Positions 44,346-55,795 of a stretch of DNA of 64,000 nt are shown piece by piece. The notes below the pieces were generated by a model. It was not told the origin of the DNA and did not search any database. It saw nothing but the letters and a program-made list of their open reading frames with translations. Position 1 is the first letter of the stretch; each line of letters opens with the position of its first letter. Origin of the DNA: Paragonimus westermani (Eukaryota > Platyhelminthes > Trematoda > Plagiorchiida > Troglotrematidae); NCBI GenBank assembly GCA_008508345.1, contig QNGE01003294.1, positions 24,110-88,109 on the forward strand, written 5' to 3'. The position numbers were made by a program, and so were the translations under genes.

Positions 44346-44612
44346 GCCAGACCAAAGATACCTTCGTCAGCTCTCTTCCGAGTGTAGGCAGTGGCAGTAA
44401 TTTCCTGACTAACAACATGGCTGTAAAACAGCAAATATGTTGGTATAGGGTTCTTCGTTCGGACAGAGACACCTGGGGCTAAACATCTGGCAATCATGCT
44501 AAAAAGCTAACGGGATTTGCCAAAATTGGAAGCCATTGTCTTTACAAGCAGTCAATCTGGTCATTGAAATATTGGTTCCCATCGATAAATTTGAAAAAGC
44601 CAATAGTAGCAG

Positions 44613-44659
44613 GTAAGATGTCTTGCCAGGTGACATTTCGTTCGCATCTCATCGGTTAC
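44613..44659 (-). ncRNA. Hammerhead-ribozyme-like motif of PLE-6, sense copy
   Basis: On the minus strand: stem I GTAA (44659-44656), core CCGATGA (44655-44649; consensus CTGATGA), stem II/loop GATGCGAAC, GAAA, stem III TGTC/GACA (4 bp) around a 9-nt loop, cleavage dinucleotide TC, and stem I 3' strand TTAC. Both stems are perfect; the core has one substitution. Confidence 0.5.
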
Positions 44660-44975
44660 TTTTGCGAAATTAACATACACTTTATATAGTTGGGGGGCAA
44701 GCAGCTAGGCGAAATCAATCTAGCCATATCTGAAACAGTCAGTCAGGTGACCAAGGCGGAAGCAGCAAAATGCAACTGATTGATAATTTGATGCAATAAA
44801 ATAGAATCGTTGTCAATCAGAGGTTACTAGGAGTCCGAAAAGAAGGAGATGGTTAAATATATGTAAATTGTGAGTGGGAAGGGTCAGATATGGTTGGAAA
44901 ATCTACAAAAAATAAACAAGAGCTAAAATAATTTACTAAAAGTACCAGTTGCATTCTTACCAACATAGCGAAAGG

Positions 44976-45990
44976 CTAGTCACCAACTGTTTTTGGGGCG
45001 CATAAAGTGGGATTCAGCCGATGTATTGCGACAGCTTCTGCAATATTGACAGCCTGCTTTAGTTTGGGTCTAAAGAACACTCTGAAAGCGGCTCTTGGCT
45101 CCACTGAGTGCCCGGTCTGTAGAAGGTGTTTTGTAATGACACTGACGGCACAACCGACCACCGAATTCAAAAGCCATTTTGGTATGCGTTCGTTGATACG
45201 TGTGCCGAGGTGCCTCCTGGTTCTGCCAACATATCTGCTTTCACAGACACAATCAAACGTGTACACAGTATTGGACTGGGCGAAAAGGGGCACCACGTTC
45301 TGCTAGGTATAGTTGAAACACGGGTAGTTTCATCCACGTAACCCGAGTTGATTGTGGTGTGGAGTACTTCTCAATAAACCTTTTGGGATAACCATTTTCT
45401 ATAAGAGTCTCGTGCAGTAACAACAGTTCATCCGTCGCAATACGTCGAACTCAGTAAAACAAAGTCCTAAGGAGGCCACGTTTTTGTGCAATTGGTGTGA
45501 AGCTCTTAAAGTGCAGATATCGTCCTGTCCACGTGGACCTGCGGTACACACCTCTGGAGAGTGACCCATCCTCGCGTCTTTTCAACAGAACGTCTAGGAA
45601 TGATATCTTCTCAATTTGTTCAACTTCAAGGGTAAACGTTAGTTTGTTATGCAAACTATTTAAAAGCCCATGGAAGGCTGTTACTTGTCAGTGGCCGTCG
45701 AATACAGAAAAAATATTGTCTACTTATCGTTTATAAAACGTGTTCCGGATTCTAGTGGACACAGAATGTTCTAAGTGACTCATGAATATGTCAGCTAACA
45801 CAGGTCCTAATGGACTACCCATTGCAACTCCATCTACTTGTCTGTGGTAGGTGCTTTTGAACACAAATTGGATATTGAGTGTACACATTTTCAGCAGCTT
45901 CGAGAGCTCATCAATGGGAATACCAAGTGTCAACTTATGTTCAGCAGCGTAATTAAGAACAATATTGATAACCTCGTCAATCAGTTGCAT
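44976..45990 (-). pseudogene. PLE-6 reverse transcriptase and GIY-YIG endonuclease
   Basis: From 45990 the translation has QFVFKSTYHRQVDGVAMGSP followed by LGPVLADIFM, the PLE palm motif. The next block, where YVDD is expected, reads stop-V-D-N-I-F (about 45727-45711), so both the Tyr and the second Asp are lost. The thumb block TWTGRYLHFKSFTPIAQKRG is at 45530-45475, and a further ENGYPKRFIEKYS block is near 45405-45370. The endonuclease frame 45296-44976 contains CESRYVGRTRRHLGTRINER and PKWL. Three frames and at least two stops separate the pieces. It is a clear family match but dead. Confidence 0.85.
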
Positions 45991-46100
45991 CTTGCCGCTT
46001 CCGCTTTGGTCACCTGACTGACTGTTGCAGATATGGCTAGATTGATTTCGCCTAGCTGCTTTCCCCCCAACTATATAAAGTGTATGTTAATTTCGCAAAA

Positions 46101-46147
46101 GTAACCGATGAGATGCGAGCGAAATGTCACTGCGCAAGACAGCTTAC
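46101..46147 (+). ncRNA. Hammerhead-like motif of PLE-6, inverted copy
   Basis: Same layout as 44613-44659, with GTAA/TTAC and TGTC/GACA intact. The cleavage dinucleotide has changed to GC, and the core is again CCGATGA. Confidence 0.4.
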
Positions 46148-47859
46148 ATGCTACTATTGGCTTTTTTCAAGTCCGGTCATTGTTGAACCAGTAAGAAAGA
46201 ATGCACTGATGAAGCCTGTAAAAAGCAGGTGGGAGAAAGCGTCACCATATAATGTTCGTCTGAGATGTACTAGCCCACACCATCAGCATGGTACCGGTAA
46301 AAGTTCAGGGATTCGGATTCTTGTAGGTTGAACGCTTACGATTGTACACAGCTTACACATAACGATGAACTTTGGCACAAGCTTACTACAATGGAGAACA
46401 CCGGATAATTTTTTACTACTGTTTATTAGCCGTTTGGACTTGAGTAAACCTTACTAGCAAATCTAAGGAGAAGGTAAACCGAAATGGTTACGCCCGAATA
46501 AGAAATCGGTCATCAAACGTAAGTGATGTTCAACTAGACAAAATAATCAGGCCGTCTTGACCGCCAGGAGGAGCTCTGCTGCAACATGATTGGCAGCAGA
46601 TGCAGATGTTGCCCAGTCATTACGATAACGATATTTCACTCTCAAAGGTATGTCTAAGATTCAGCATTTGTCGTCGGCCGGAGCCCCATTGCTTACGCGA
46701 CAGTTTGGCATAGAGTTAAACGATACAGCTCAGTGTTTGGAACAATTGGTGCATCCAAGGTCAACATGGCATGGAGAGGCACAGTCAGCAGTTGGCTGAG
46801 TTAGTGTTTAATTGCCAAAATAAAAGACGGAGTTGCAAACTGCCGTTTGATCCCTCCACTGGATAAATCAAAGTACCGGACTGCCAGAGTACCGAACACA
46901 TTTATCACACAGTAAAGTAACAGAGCATCATGCTAGCTCTGTAGGTACCGAGGTGGTGAAAAGTCAAATAAGAGGTTTTACCCCGTTGATCAATTATTGG
47001 AAATCACTTAATCACAACAGTTCCTACGCGTTAATAGCCAGGAGTGGTCGTCCAAGGTTTCATACAGGCTAGTGAACGATCACTTTGAGTTCTTAAGTGA
47101 CAAGAAATACTGTAGAATAAGGCACCCTCGAAGGTGCCTACAAACTACACTACCTTCCCATGGATAGTTAACCCTATCGAGTACCCGAAGCAGCAGCCAT
47201 TTCGACCGTGATGCCTGCCTTCACAGGTGAGATTTAGTGACCATTCGTCGTCCGCATCGGTTGTCTGCACACGGTAATTGCGACAGTGGTTGACCGACCT
47301 GATGGTTCGGTCCAAGAAAAGGGTTCCACACTAAAAGACGCGTCTGGAAATAACAGTTTCGTGGCAAGCCTTTGTGATGTGTCCTATGGTCTACAAGAAG
47401 AGCCATATTTTGACAAGCACTGTACTGCTCAACCGTGGCAAACAATAACGCAGGCAGAGCAACCAACCAGGATGCACGTGCACCTAAACATTAATCCAGC
47501 GGTCGTTTAGCTTGCGTTCTGGACGATGTTCAAACATGCATACAAACTAGTCACACAAATTACTTATATTGTGTGACATCAAACAGCGAACTATTCGGAC
47601 ATCCAAACGATCGACAGAGCTGGGAGATGAATAACTATCACAGATGTGTGCGCGTGCGTACACATTGCGGGCCATGAACGGACGCATGGGAGGGCGTGTC
47701 TTAGCCAACGCCGTCTCTGTCACAGCTCCGCACTATCTGCTTTCGCCAGAAATAACACACAGAAGAAGAACCCAGAGCAAAAAGAACTGACCAAACGAGT
47801 CCGTGAGCAGTTATCCAAACTGGTAAACGAAATGATGCTTTAAAAAGGGAATAGTCGCA
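46148..47859. other. No gene recognised
   Basis: Unique-looking sequence. If the C-clamp gene has a long 3'UTR it could reach here, since a minus-strand AATAAA lies at 46432-46437, but nothing proves this. Confidence 0.3.
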
Positions 47860-49062
47860 TAGAAAATGACATGATACTGATCTGAGGATTAAACCGGGTT
47901 CAGTTTGGAGTGAAATTGTGAGACGAGAGTGAGGAACGAGGACGGGTGTTGTGGCAACGTGGACCACGGGAAGTCACATCACCAGAGTGATACGTGATCA
48001 CTGAACATTGATGGAAGGAATGAAATGCATGAAGTCAATTCGGGCACACGTGAGACACAGGGAAGGAAAGAAAGTGTAAGAGTTAGTCTCAGAAAAAAAC
48101 TGAGAGGACAAGTGCACCAAACGTTGTATGAAAAAAGCAAGTCGATCTGAATCCGTTTTGAAAGTGCAACTGCTTGAATGAGGATAGCCAAACGGGCCAA
48201 ACGGGTGCCGCATGAGTGTGAAAAAAATGATGTTATGATGCGGCGAAGGATGGGGGCGGATCGACAGACAGGTATAAAAGGAACAGGTTGAAAGACTAAG
48301 GGTTTTGGTACGGAAAAGGCACAAATGTGGTCGAATAGGGTCTGTGTTTGTGAATCTGATTAATGCACAAGTAGCCTGAAAAAATATCTGACGATTAAAA
48401 ATGACAAAAAGAACCAAACGGTGAGGAAGAAACATGACAAATTGTCATCCGATTTCGATAGAAAACAGAGAGGTCCAATGATGAACAGCAGTAGAAAATA
48501 AAAGTAACAAAAGTGTTCTCGAAAAGTAAACTGGTTTTGGGTGAATGTCGATGAGTAATGTATGAGCTGGATATGAAAATGAGCCTGATGGAATGTCACG
48601 TGGTGAGCATGTGAATGTGGGTGGTAGGGAGGAATGGCGAATGACAAATCACAACGAGACTGGACAAGTTAGTCGAGTGAGAATTTCAATATGTATGTGA
48701 TGAAATCGAGCGAGGCGCCCATCGGACAGGGATGAACAACAGACGACAGCGTGACGATGGCAAACAAACACATAAACACAGCGGCCAGCGGACGACAGGG
48801 AGGGAAATGCAACGACGTGTTCGGTGTTTCCGTGGATGAAAGCGCGTTCGGGGTTGAATGACGGATGAGAATGAAGAGATTACGGACTAGCGTGTGGATC
48901 GAAATGAGACCCATTGACGTTTGGTCATCTGACAACCGACTGTAAACGAGACGGATAGACAGCAACATGCCCGAGTGCAGACCAGTTGATGTAAAAACAA
49001 ATCGATGCCGCAACATAATGAATGGATAAACGAACGACATAAGTGTTTTAATTGGTCGAAGT
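47860..49062 (-). other. Pyrimidine-rich stretch downstream of the C-clamp exon; possible 3'UTR
   Basis: The plus strand is strikingly rich in A and G over about 1.2 kb, so a minus-strand transcript would be C/T-rich. It starts just after the stop codon of the C-clamp exon. Three minus-strand frames of 95-145 codons here are compositional artefacts rich in Ser, Phe, His and Pro. Confidence 0.45.
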
Positions 49063-49581
49063 CTAGAGAGCGAACGGTGCCGACGAACTCGTGGTCAAGG
49101 AGTTCGTCGACACAACATCAGTAAAAGAATCACCGGAGCATTGAGCTGAAACTTCGGGTTGAGCTTCGTTCACAGGCAAGGAAGACGAGAACGCGCGCGG
49201 TTCGTTGAAGGACTTAGATGGGGCAACACTTGCCGAGGGGAGGTCCGGAAAACGACGGCAAGCCTTTTTCCACCGACACTGATTGCACCATTGGTCACGA
49301 TGCTCTATTCCGTATATTCTGCGGCACTTCCTAATCTCGGAACGACCACCGTATGAACTATTATTTGGGGTTGAGACTGACGAGCCATATACAACAGTGT
49401 TACCGGTAACCGATTCAGAGATGGTACGTTGCTTCCGATGCACTGACGAATGACGATGCGACTGATCCGCATAGGATCTTGAATGGACGTCCCTGACAGC
49501 CATAGGAGACGGTCTGTTCGTAAAAGTCTGTGCAGTTGCAGAACAAACAGGTTTCTGAGGTTCAGCTGTCAATTGCATGAT
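49063..49581 (-). CDS. Terminal exon of a C-clamp transcription factor (ZNF395/ZNF704/SLC2A4RG-like)
   Basis: The exon encodes 172 residues up to a stop at 49063. It opens after a good acceptor: a T/C-rich run and TAG at 49584-49582 on the minus strand, splitting no codon. Counting from the Met at 49578, residues 83-112 hold a C-clamp with Cys at 85, 98, 101 and 107 (C-x12-C-x2-C-x5-C), reading [20 protein letters not shown] then KACRRF. The [16 protein letters not shown] pattern is that of the ZNF395/ZNF704/SLC2A4RG C-terminus. TCF/LEF E-tails share the cysteine spacing but differ elsewhere. The C-clamp contacts GC-rich DNA in the nucleus. The rest is Ser/Thr-rich and low in structure. Upstream exons, presumably with a C2H2 finger, were not found and should lie at higher coordinates or outside the window. 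Confidence 0.75.
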   Translation of the reverse strand: MMQLTAEPQKPVCSATAQTFTNRPSPMAVRDVHSRSYADQSHRHSSVHRKQRTISESVTGNTVVYGSSVSTPNNSSYGGRSEIRKCRRIYGIEHRDQWCNQCRWKKACRRFPDLPSASVAPSKSFNEPRAFSSSLPVNEAQPEVSAQCSGDSFTDVVSTNSLTTSSSAPFAL

Positions 49582-51061
49582 CTAGCAAGAGGACCAAAAT
49601 TAGGTAAAGTTGCATCGTTCATATTACGAAAAAGATATTCAAATTTGCTGAAAAAGGTCAACATCGTCGACAGCAACACATCGGTGGTTTATAGTAAATT
49701 TCAGCTGTTGTAAAACCATAACGAAATAACAGTCCAGGCTAGAAGTAGAAAAAGTGCACGGATGCAAATTTATACGCAAAACCCTTCCTGAACTTAGGCA
49801 AACAATAGTTACTGCAAAAGAACAATCGAGTTGTGAACGAGGCTGAGGTGACGTCCTCAAGACAGCTCCACCGCTGATTTCAGTGGTCTGGTTTTTGATG
49901 GTTGAAAACAGGCATTAGCGAGGTCTGACTCAGAGCGCCGTGTCCCGCAGTTGTAAAACAATATCATTATCATGGCCATCTTGTGCAAGGCCCCGTTAGG
50001 CTTTAGAATAACCTAGGTTGGCGAAGGATTCCATGTCTTATGCACACCGACGCTTCTGGTATAGTCCCCTGAGTACATGAAGTAGCCCAAAACCCCACAA
50101 CTTCATCATTCGACAATAAACATCCGAAACCGAAACAAGCCGTGTACTCAAGAGCTACAAAACGCAAGTTACTATCTAACGCCATTGGTATTGTCTGGAA
50201 GCTGTCGATCGGAAACGTCCTGCCCACCGCATAGACGAACCCCCTAGGAGTGCTATCCAGTAGGAGATATTCTACGAATATAACACACAGCTCTTCAGTG
50301 TTTCACTCGTGACAAAACCGAATAAGCGAATTAGTTTAAGGGCTGCTGAAGTAGCCACGGGACAAAAGCCTAACCTTGAAAAGAATATTCATGTACACAG
50401 CCATATCAGGCTAATTCTATATCCCACCTATAGTAATCAATGGAACGACGACCTCAGTAAAGAGAGATAACGTGTGGTTGTTTTACAGAGGAAATACGCA
50501 GACGACACGAGTAGAAAGGAAAGCATACAAAATCTATCGGGATGTGTGGGCGGTCGTACGCATGCATAAACCATACGGTTGTCTGCCGCAATCGTGGATT
50601 GTATAAGAGATCAAGGGAATGATCGCCCTTGACTACAACAGTAAGGAACGGAATTGGTGTGATGTACGATAAAAGGAGGATTGAAAAATAACCAGTCATT
50701 GTCATTGACTCATCATTCAAGACTACATTGAATACGGCAGAGTGAAGTCACGTGTTTCACACGTACAACAATCGCATACAAGAGCGCCAAAAGAAACAGA
50801 CTAACGCGTATGAGCGAGACTGAAAGTCGACAAGTGTTATGAAAATGAGAATTTTGCTTTACCGCATTATCCGCTTACTGAAAAAAACAAATATGTGCCT
50901 CACAGAACACAACAACAACAACAGTGTGCCAGGGTGAATGAGGACAAGGGTTGCAAACTGTCACACCTGAGTTAACGTTAACGCACCGAGCTGGTTATCG
51001 CCCCCAGTTTCACTCAGCATCAAGAGGTTAGGACCGGTGTCACATGATAACAGTAAATATG
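49582..51061. other. Probable intron of the C-clamp gene; no element recognised
   Basis: No exon or repeat could be identified. Its intron status follows only from the acceptor at 49582. Confidence 0.35.
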
Positions 51062-51066
51062 GTAGC

Positions 51067-51282
51067 TGTGGTGTTCCTAATCGTGCGTAATCAACATTAG
51101 GCCTTACAGGCAATAACAACGGCAAGATGAACGCGCGACTCAGGGAAAGTACGCACCAGTCACAGCGCAATGGCTGCCTGGGCGAGTGAGCCGTCGATAG
51201 ACGGAGGCGCAACCAATCAGAGCGCAGCTTGGGCCTTAGCGCAAGTGTAGGCACACAGACGGCCAAGACGCGCACATACCCA
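51067..51282 (-). repeat. 3' LTR of the 51-kb gypsy
   Basis: 216 bp, considerably diverged from its partner, which indicates an old insertion. Confidence 0.8.
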
Positions 51283-51532
51283 CCTCCGTCATAGCATGAA
51301 AGTCGATCACATCGGCAGCGCGTGGTCTGCGTCTTGTGACGGGCTGATTGGTATTAGGTTGGTGTCGGGGTCACATGACGCAGACGTGGTAGTTTGTGTG
51401 GGCCTGTTTGCACCAGTGATGTGTAGTGTCTGATGCTGACCTTGCAGCCGGTTGGTTGTAAGCTCGTACGTCCCCGAGCCAATCCAATCGATCCCGACAG
51501 TGCCAGTTGACCTCTGCTTGTTCATCGTTCTT

Positions 51533-51799
51533 TCAGGCGGACGCTAGTTTTCTGTAGGTTAATTGATATCCACAACGACGTTTCCATCGTCGGAAAAGTC
51601 TACCGGCTGTTAGGAAGGTTGTAAGATACTTGGAATCTGGCGTCAAAGGCATGTAGAAGAATGCTTTCCTTAAGTCCGACTTTGAGGAAAACCGGGCGTC
51701 AGCCGTCATGACCACTAGCTGATCAGTCGTTGCGATTTTGAATTTGGATAACATAATCGGACTACTTACCACCTTCCGATCACCGCATATTCGTATCAT
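51533..51799 (-). pseudogene. 51-kb gypsy RT fragment
   Basis: The minus-strand frame reads ARFSSKSDLRKAFFYMPLTP then DSKYLTTFLTAGRLFRRWKR. This is the palm A region of gypsy RTs, which normally reads '.FSK.DL..A(F/Y)...PL...S..LT.F.T..GLF...RLPFG'. The first catalytic Asp is present; the sequence breaks before the YxDD box. Confidence 0.7.
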
Positions 51800-52013
51800 A
51801 CCACCCTTTTAGGCATCGTGATTATGGAGTGAACCCGTTTGAAACCACTTCTTCCATGACAGCAGTCAGTGATTCTCGTTTGGTCAGAGGAATCGGTTGT
51901 ATTATCCATACCAACAGTTGTCCTACACCAGTGTACCCGGATGGTTACCGTTCGAATGTCCGGTGAGGGGAGCTTGGGCTCTGAAAACCCGTGCTGTTGC
52001 TTCCCACTGAGAT

Positions 52014-52475
52014 TTAATTATGTACTGAGTAGATGCGTTCTGTCAGTAACAATGGCGAGTCACCATCAGGAGTATCTTGGCTCACTTGCGCCATTTGACG
52101 GGAACTGAAGCATCCAGCAAAATGCCCCTGTTTACCGTAGCTCTTGCAAACAAGTTTACGAGCTCGACATGACTGGCGGTCTGCTTTATGCCGGTTACTG
52201 CCACAGCAATAACACAATGGGGAAGTTGTCGGCAGTATGGCAAAAGAACGCCGCATATTGCTGATGTCAAGACTGTACGTTTCTTCACGGTGTACTCTAG
52301 TTTGTTCAACTGTTGACGATTTAATTTCGGTAAGCCTAACAGCCCGATAACTGGATAAATTCGCTGTATCCTCAGTAAGTAGTACCTCACGGACGAGATT
52401 ATCTTTTGTTGCGTCAATGAGTTGCTGGGTCAACATAATCCCTTCGAGCATATTCTTTGATACTCGGATAATCAC
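52014..52475 (-). pseudogene. 51-kb gypsy gag C-terminus with zinc knuckles
   Basis: An open minus-strand frame of about 153 codons ends in CYCCGSNRHKADRQSCRARK and then VCKSYGKQGHFAGCF. These are two gag-type knuckles, the second of which has lost its second Cys (Tyr instead). The preceding part is compatible with a capsid domain but has no clear motif. Confidence 0.7.
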
Positions 52476-52875
52476 ATTGTCAGACTTCTCGGGTAAGATG
52501 GGATGTAGACTGCTCTGGCAGTACCAGAGCGTCCTGTTTCAACTGGCAAAACCCGAATCTTCATGTGAACACGCTCGTTCTGTACCTCATGATCGGTCAA
52601 GTATAACGAGGGGTTCGTTTAACGAAGTTTCCGACTACAAGTCAAATACATCGAAGTGGCTTTATCCTTTATAGCTCAGCAAATGACGACGCAGCTTTAA
52701 CTTCTGGTTTTCACTTTAAGTAGTATCAATCGGTAGTAAATCCAGGTAATCCGTAAATGTGGTTGCCCGCTGAGCCCAGTAACTTTTGTTTGGTTGTATG
52801 GCAACGTCACGCCAATATGGCTTCGGAGGTTGCAGACTGAAAGCCATACGATAGGTTCGTTTGAAGCGACGCCAG

Positions 52876-53105
52876 TGTTGTGGTCCCTTTCGTCTGCAAT
52901 CAACACTCAGCTTTACAGCCAATAACAACGGTAGGGGGAACACGTAAATTGGGGAAAGTGCGTACCGCATTGTGCCACCCACAAGCGACAGCGTCATCTT
53001 GCGTGGACGAATGAGCCGTTGATCGATGGAGGCGCGACCAACCAGAACGCAGCTTGAGTCTTAGCATGTGTGTGGCACGCAGACAACTGTGACGCGTATA
53101 CAGCG
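52876..53105 (-). repeat. 5' LTR of the 51-kb gypsy
   Basis: 230 bp. On the plus strand it starts TGTTGTGGTCCC and ends in a decayed 'atacagcg' where the 16-kb copy has 'atacaaca'. Confidence 0.8.
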
Positions 53106-53110
53106 GTAGC

Positions 53111-53644
53111 AAAGCCGAGCAACTGATCAGAAGCCCTCAAAGGTTTACGGACGTTTAAAGCAGGCGGAAATCGAAAGGGTTTTCAATTTATTCCGAACCA
53201 AAGAACATTTTTTTTAAAAACGTCACATCATGCAGGTCATTTGGCTGGTATCATGCCTCATGAGCTTCAATCTACCTTGAGTCGTGCGTACCCTGTTACT
53301 CCACTGAACATTGCTTGTCTTCAATGGGGAGGGCAAATTTTACAAGCTTCAGGACGAATTCGCCTAAACGATCTCGTTTACATGCTATCCAACAGTTAGC
53401 TTTCGAACGTAACAACTATACCCAGGAGGAAGGTCGAGGACATCCGATTGTTAGGAGTCCCCTTAAAGTACAGTACAGGGCTTTACCCCATACATTTTAG
53501 CACCTACAATCACAAAACCCTAGAATATCCATAAATGTTCTGTCACAAATATACCACAAGTGTTTTACCGATAGTCATGTCACAAACGGACCTGAAAAAC
53601 TACAAGAACATCTAGGACAGCGATGCCCCAAAAGAAGCCAGTAA
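53111..53644. other. No gene recognised
   Basis: One 61-codon plus frame (53315-53500) without a family match. Confidence 0.3.
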
Positions 53645-53829
53645 TGTTGTGAGCCAAGAACGCGAACAGCTCCTTTATGTAGCATGAACCGCTTCATGCG
53701 ATGCTGCAGTCCAATGTTCCTTCTTGTGCTTTTCCCGCATCCATTTCGATGTCAAAATCCATGATTTTGCCCCCACTACTGGATAGCAGTGGTGTGAGTA
53801 GTGTAGTGCGATCGCTCGTTCTCCCTACA
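53645..53829 (-). mobile_element. Solo-LTR-like repeat, family L, internally deleted, with 4-bp TSD
   Basis: A 185-bp copy with both ends intact (TGTTGTGAGCC and CTCCCTACA on the plus strand). It is flanked by 'gtaa' at 53641-53644 and 53830-53833. About 120 bp of the middle is missing relative to full copies. Confidence 0.8.
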
Positions 53830-53833
53830 GTAA

Positions 53834-55795
53834 TATACACGCCTTATTAGTTGTCTGAAAGCTTAGAGGACATTCTCTGATAAGCTATCCGCGGGTTCTT
53901 GTCCACGAAATTATCTAATCCCGCCGTTGAGTCTTTAGACCCTGACAGCTCTGTGTTTATCGGGCTAGCAATGAGGGGACTTCTGAACAGGTTGAGATCA
54001 ACACTCCACTCTGGCCATGTCAACAACTGAGTTCTACAGAAGACTGAACACTACTCATTTTATGACAAAACGTTAATACCGTCACTTGCCCTTGTTTTAC
54101 ATATTTTCACGTGCTTCAATACAGTGTGGGACTGCCAAATCAAATGCGCAGTATTTTGTTTATCGTTGATGTTTATACTTGTGCTGCACTTGTCATCATG
54201 TGTTAATGTATTCTACATCGAATTACAGAAACACTTCATCGTTCCGCCCAGAATCCGTGACTTGTTTTGGTATTGGTCTCAGGAGCGCGTGTACTGAGCG
54301 ACAGACTGAGCTGAACCATTTATAATATCACATCAGAACCAGACCAGGTCAGATCAATTACCACAGGCTATGCTTTCGTTGTGTATGGGGTATGTGTACT
54401 TGCATGCTCTAAGCGAAAGAGAGTAGTCGTACTAATATATGACACAGTAAACAGCAGCAGAAAGTCTTGCGGAATTGGCTTTACAATGAAAAATATATCC
54501 CAAACCACCACCTAGCGTTTGTGGTCGACTGAAAGACTGAAACCTACTTAATCGTTTCGACACCACATCAACGGTATCAGATCATTTTTCTCATTAGTAA
54601 AATTTAGTGATACATCGATGCGTTTCGAAAATATGACATCCGCCCTTCTACGAGTGCCTCAGTGTTGCGTGCTGTCACTATCCGATAAGTCGTGGGAGGA
54701 GCTTCGTGGAGCGTCTGTTGGATAGGCCATGTCAAAACGCCTAATTGAAGCGTCGATACAATGTCTCATGCCACTCAGAAGCTGTTGGATGTCGACTCGA
54801 CGTTCAACTGGTTTTGGTCATGTGTCTGAGCACCCAGCAGTTAAAGTGATGTTTATCAGCAAGTTGTAAGGTTTTACATCCGCACCAGTGTATTGATCCA
54901 TCGCACACTCAGGACCATAACTTTTACTACCTTTGGCCGTAGCACCTTCTACTGTTTGTCCGCAACACCAAACAACTGGCACATGCACAAGCACGGAGCT
55001 GAATAAGAAGTCATCAGAGTGAACAAAACAATCTGTCGTTGTCGCATGTGGTTGTTCACTAGCTTGCTAGCTAATCACACCAACTTCTGAAGTATGTGCA
55101 TATTTCCTAAGAAAATGGTTGATATTTCTAATGCATAGGAAAACGGATCATGCAGGACCAGTGCCAGGGACGGGCGCTTAGAACAACGAGGAGCTCCATA
55201 ATGTTGATATCCGCACGTTGCAATCAACAGATGTACGATTAAATCCAACTGGACAGTGATATAGATTGCCCGCCAAAGTGGACAGCCCATCATAAGAGGC
55301 AGCCGCTAATAACGCGACTTAATTCTTTTCCTGACTATCACCACTCACAACGTCGCATACTTAAAAATATTTGTCCAGGTTGATATTGCATCATTCCACC
55401 GTGATTATCTGCATGACACTTCTACTTGGAGTTTAAAGGCATTCGGTGCCCCAATGCCAATCACGCGCGGCCATAATGGTTACGATGGGCTGAATGCGTG
55501 GTCGTTTCGGAGGTGGTTTATAAACGCATGTCCTGTTAATGGATGCACTAGGATAAAAAGCTACCATGATGTTTCGAACTTACAAACAACTCAAAAATGG
55601 ACAGGGCGACATGCAGCTCTTAACAGACACTGATCAGCAGTGTGTGTAAAGTCCATTTCTTCTTGAACAAGCTTGTACTTTTAGATGCGTGTGTAAAGAA
55701 ATGTTCGTTGATGCGTGCGTCGCTAAAGTTACTTTCGCTGGATATAGGTCATTCAACCAGCTGGGATTTCTTACTTACTAATGAATTGCGACAAG
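53834..55795. other. No gene recognised
   Basis: Short frames only. I see no repeat or domain. Confidence 0.3.

Larger units (their letters stand above)
44613..46147 (-). mobile_element. Penelope-like element between inverted pLTR arms (PLE-6)
   Basis: The minus-strand PLE coding region (45990-44976) is flanked by about 150-bp arms at 44640-44790 and 45980-46126. These are reverse complements at roughly 95% identity by eye. The arms include the first codons of the frame (MQLID). Each arm runs outward into a hammerhead-like motif. The layout is the same as PLE-1: a sense repeat 3' of the coding region and an inverted repeat 5' of it. The RT is 5'-truncated, starting in mid-palm directly at the arm. 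Confidence 0.8.
51067..53105 (-). mobile_element. Degenerate gypsy with LTRs and 5-bp TSD, internally deleted
   Basis: LTRs at 51067-51282 and 52876-53105 share long blocks ('caataacaacgg', 'gagccgt.gat.ga.ggaggcgc'), and the insertion is bounded by 'gtagc' at 51062-51066 and 53106-53110. On the minus strand the internal region begins with a TGGCGTCGC primer-site-like segment beside the 5' LTR. It then shows gag, zinc knuckles and part of RT within only 1.6 kb, so protease, RNase H and integrase are largely gone. The solo LTR at 16022-16662 belongs to the same family. Confidence 0.85.

Noticed and set aside
47998..49040. Minus-strand frames of 95-145 codons
   Set aside because: Their Ser/Phe/His/Pro bias follows from the pyrimidine-rich strand. 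No domain or splice structure is seen.
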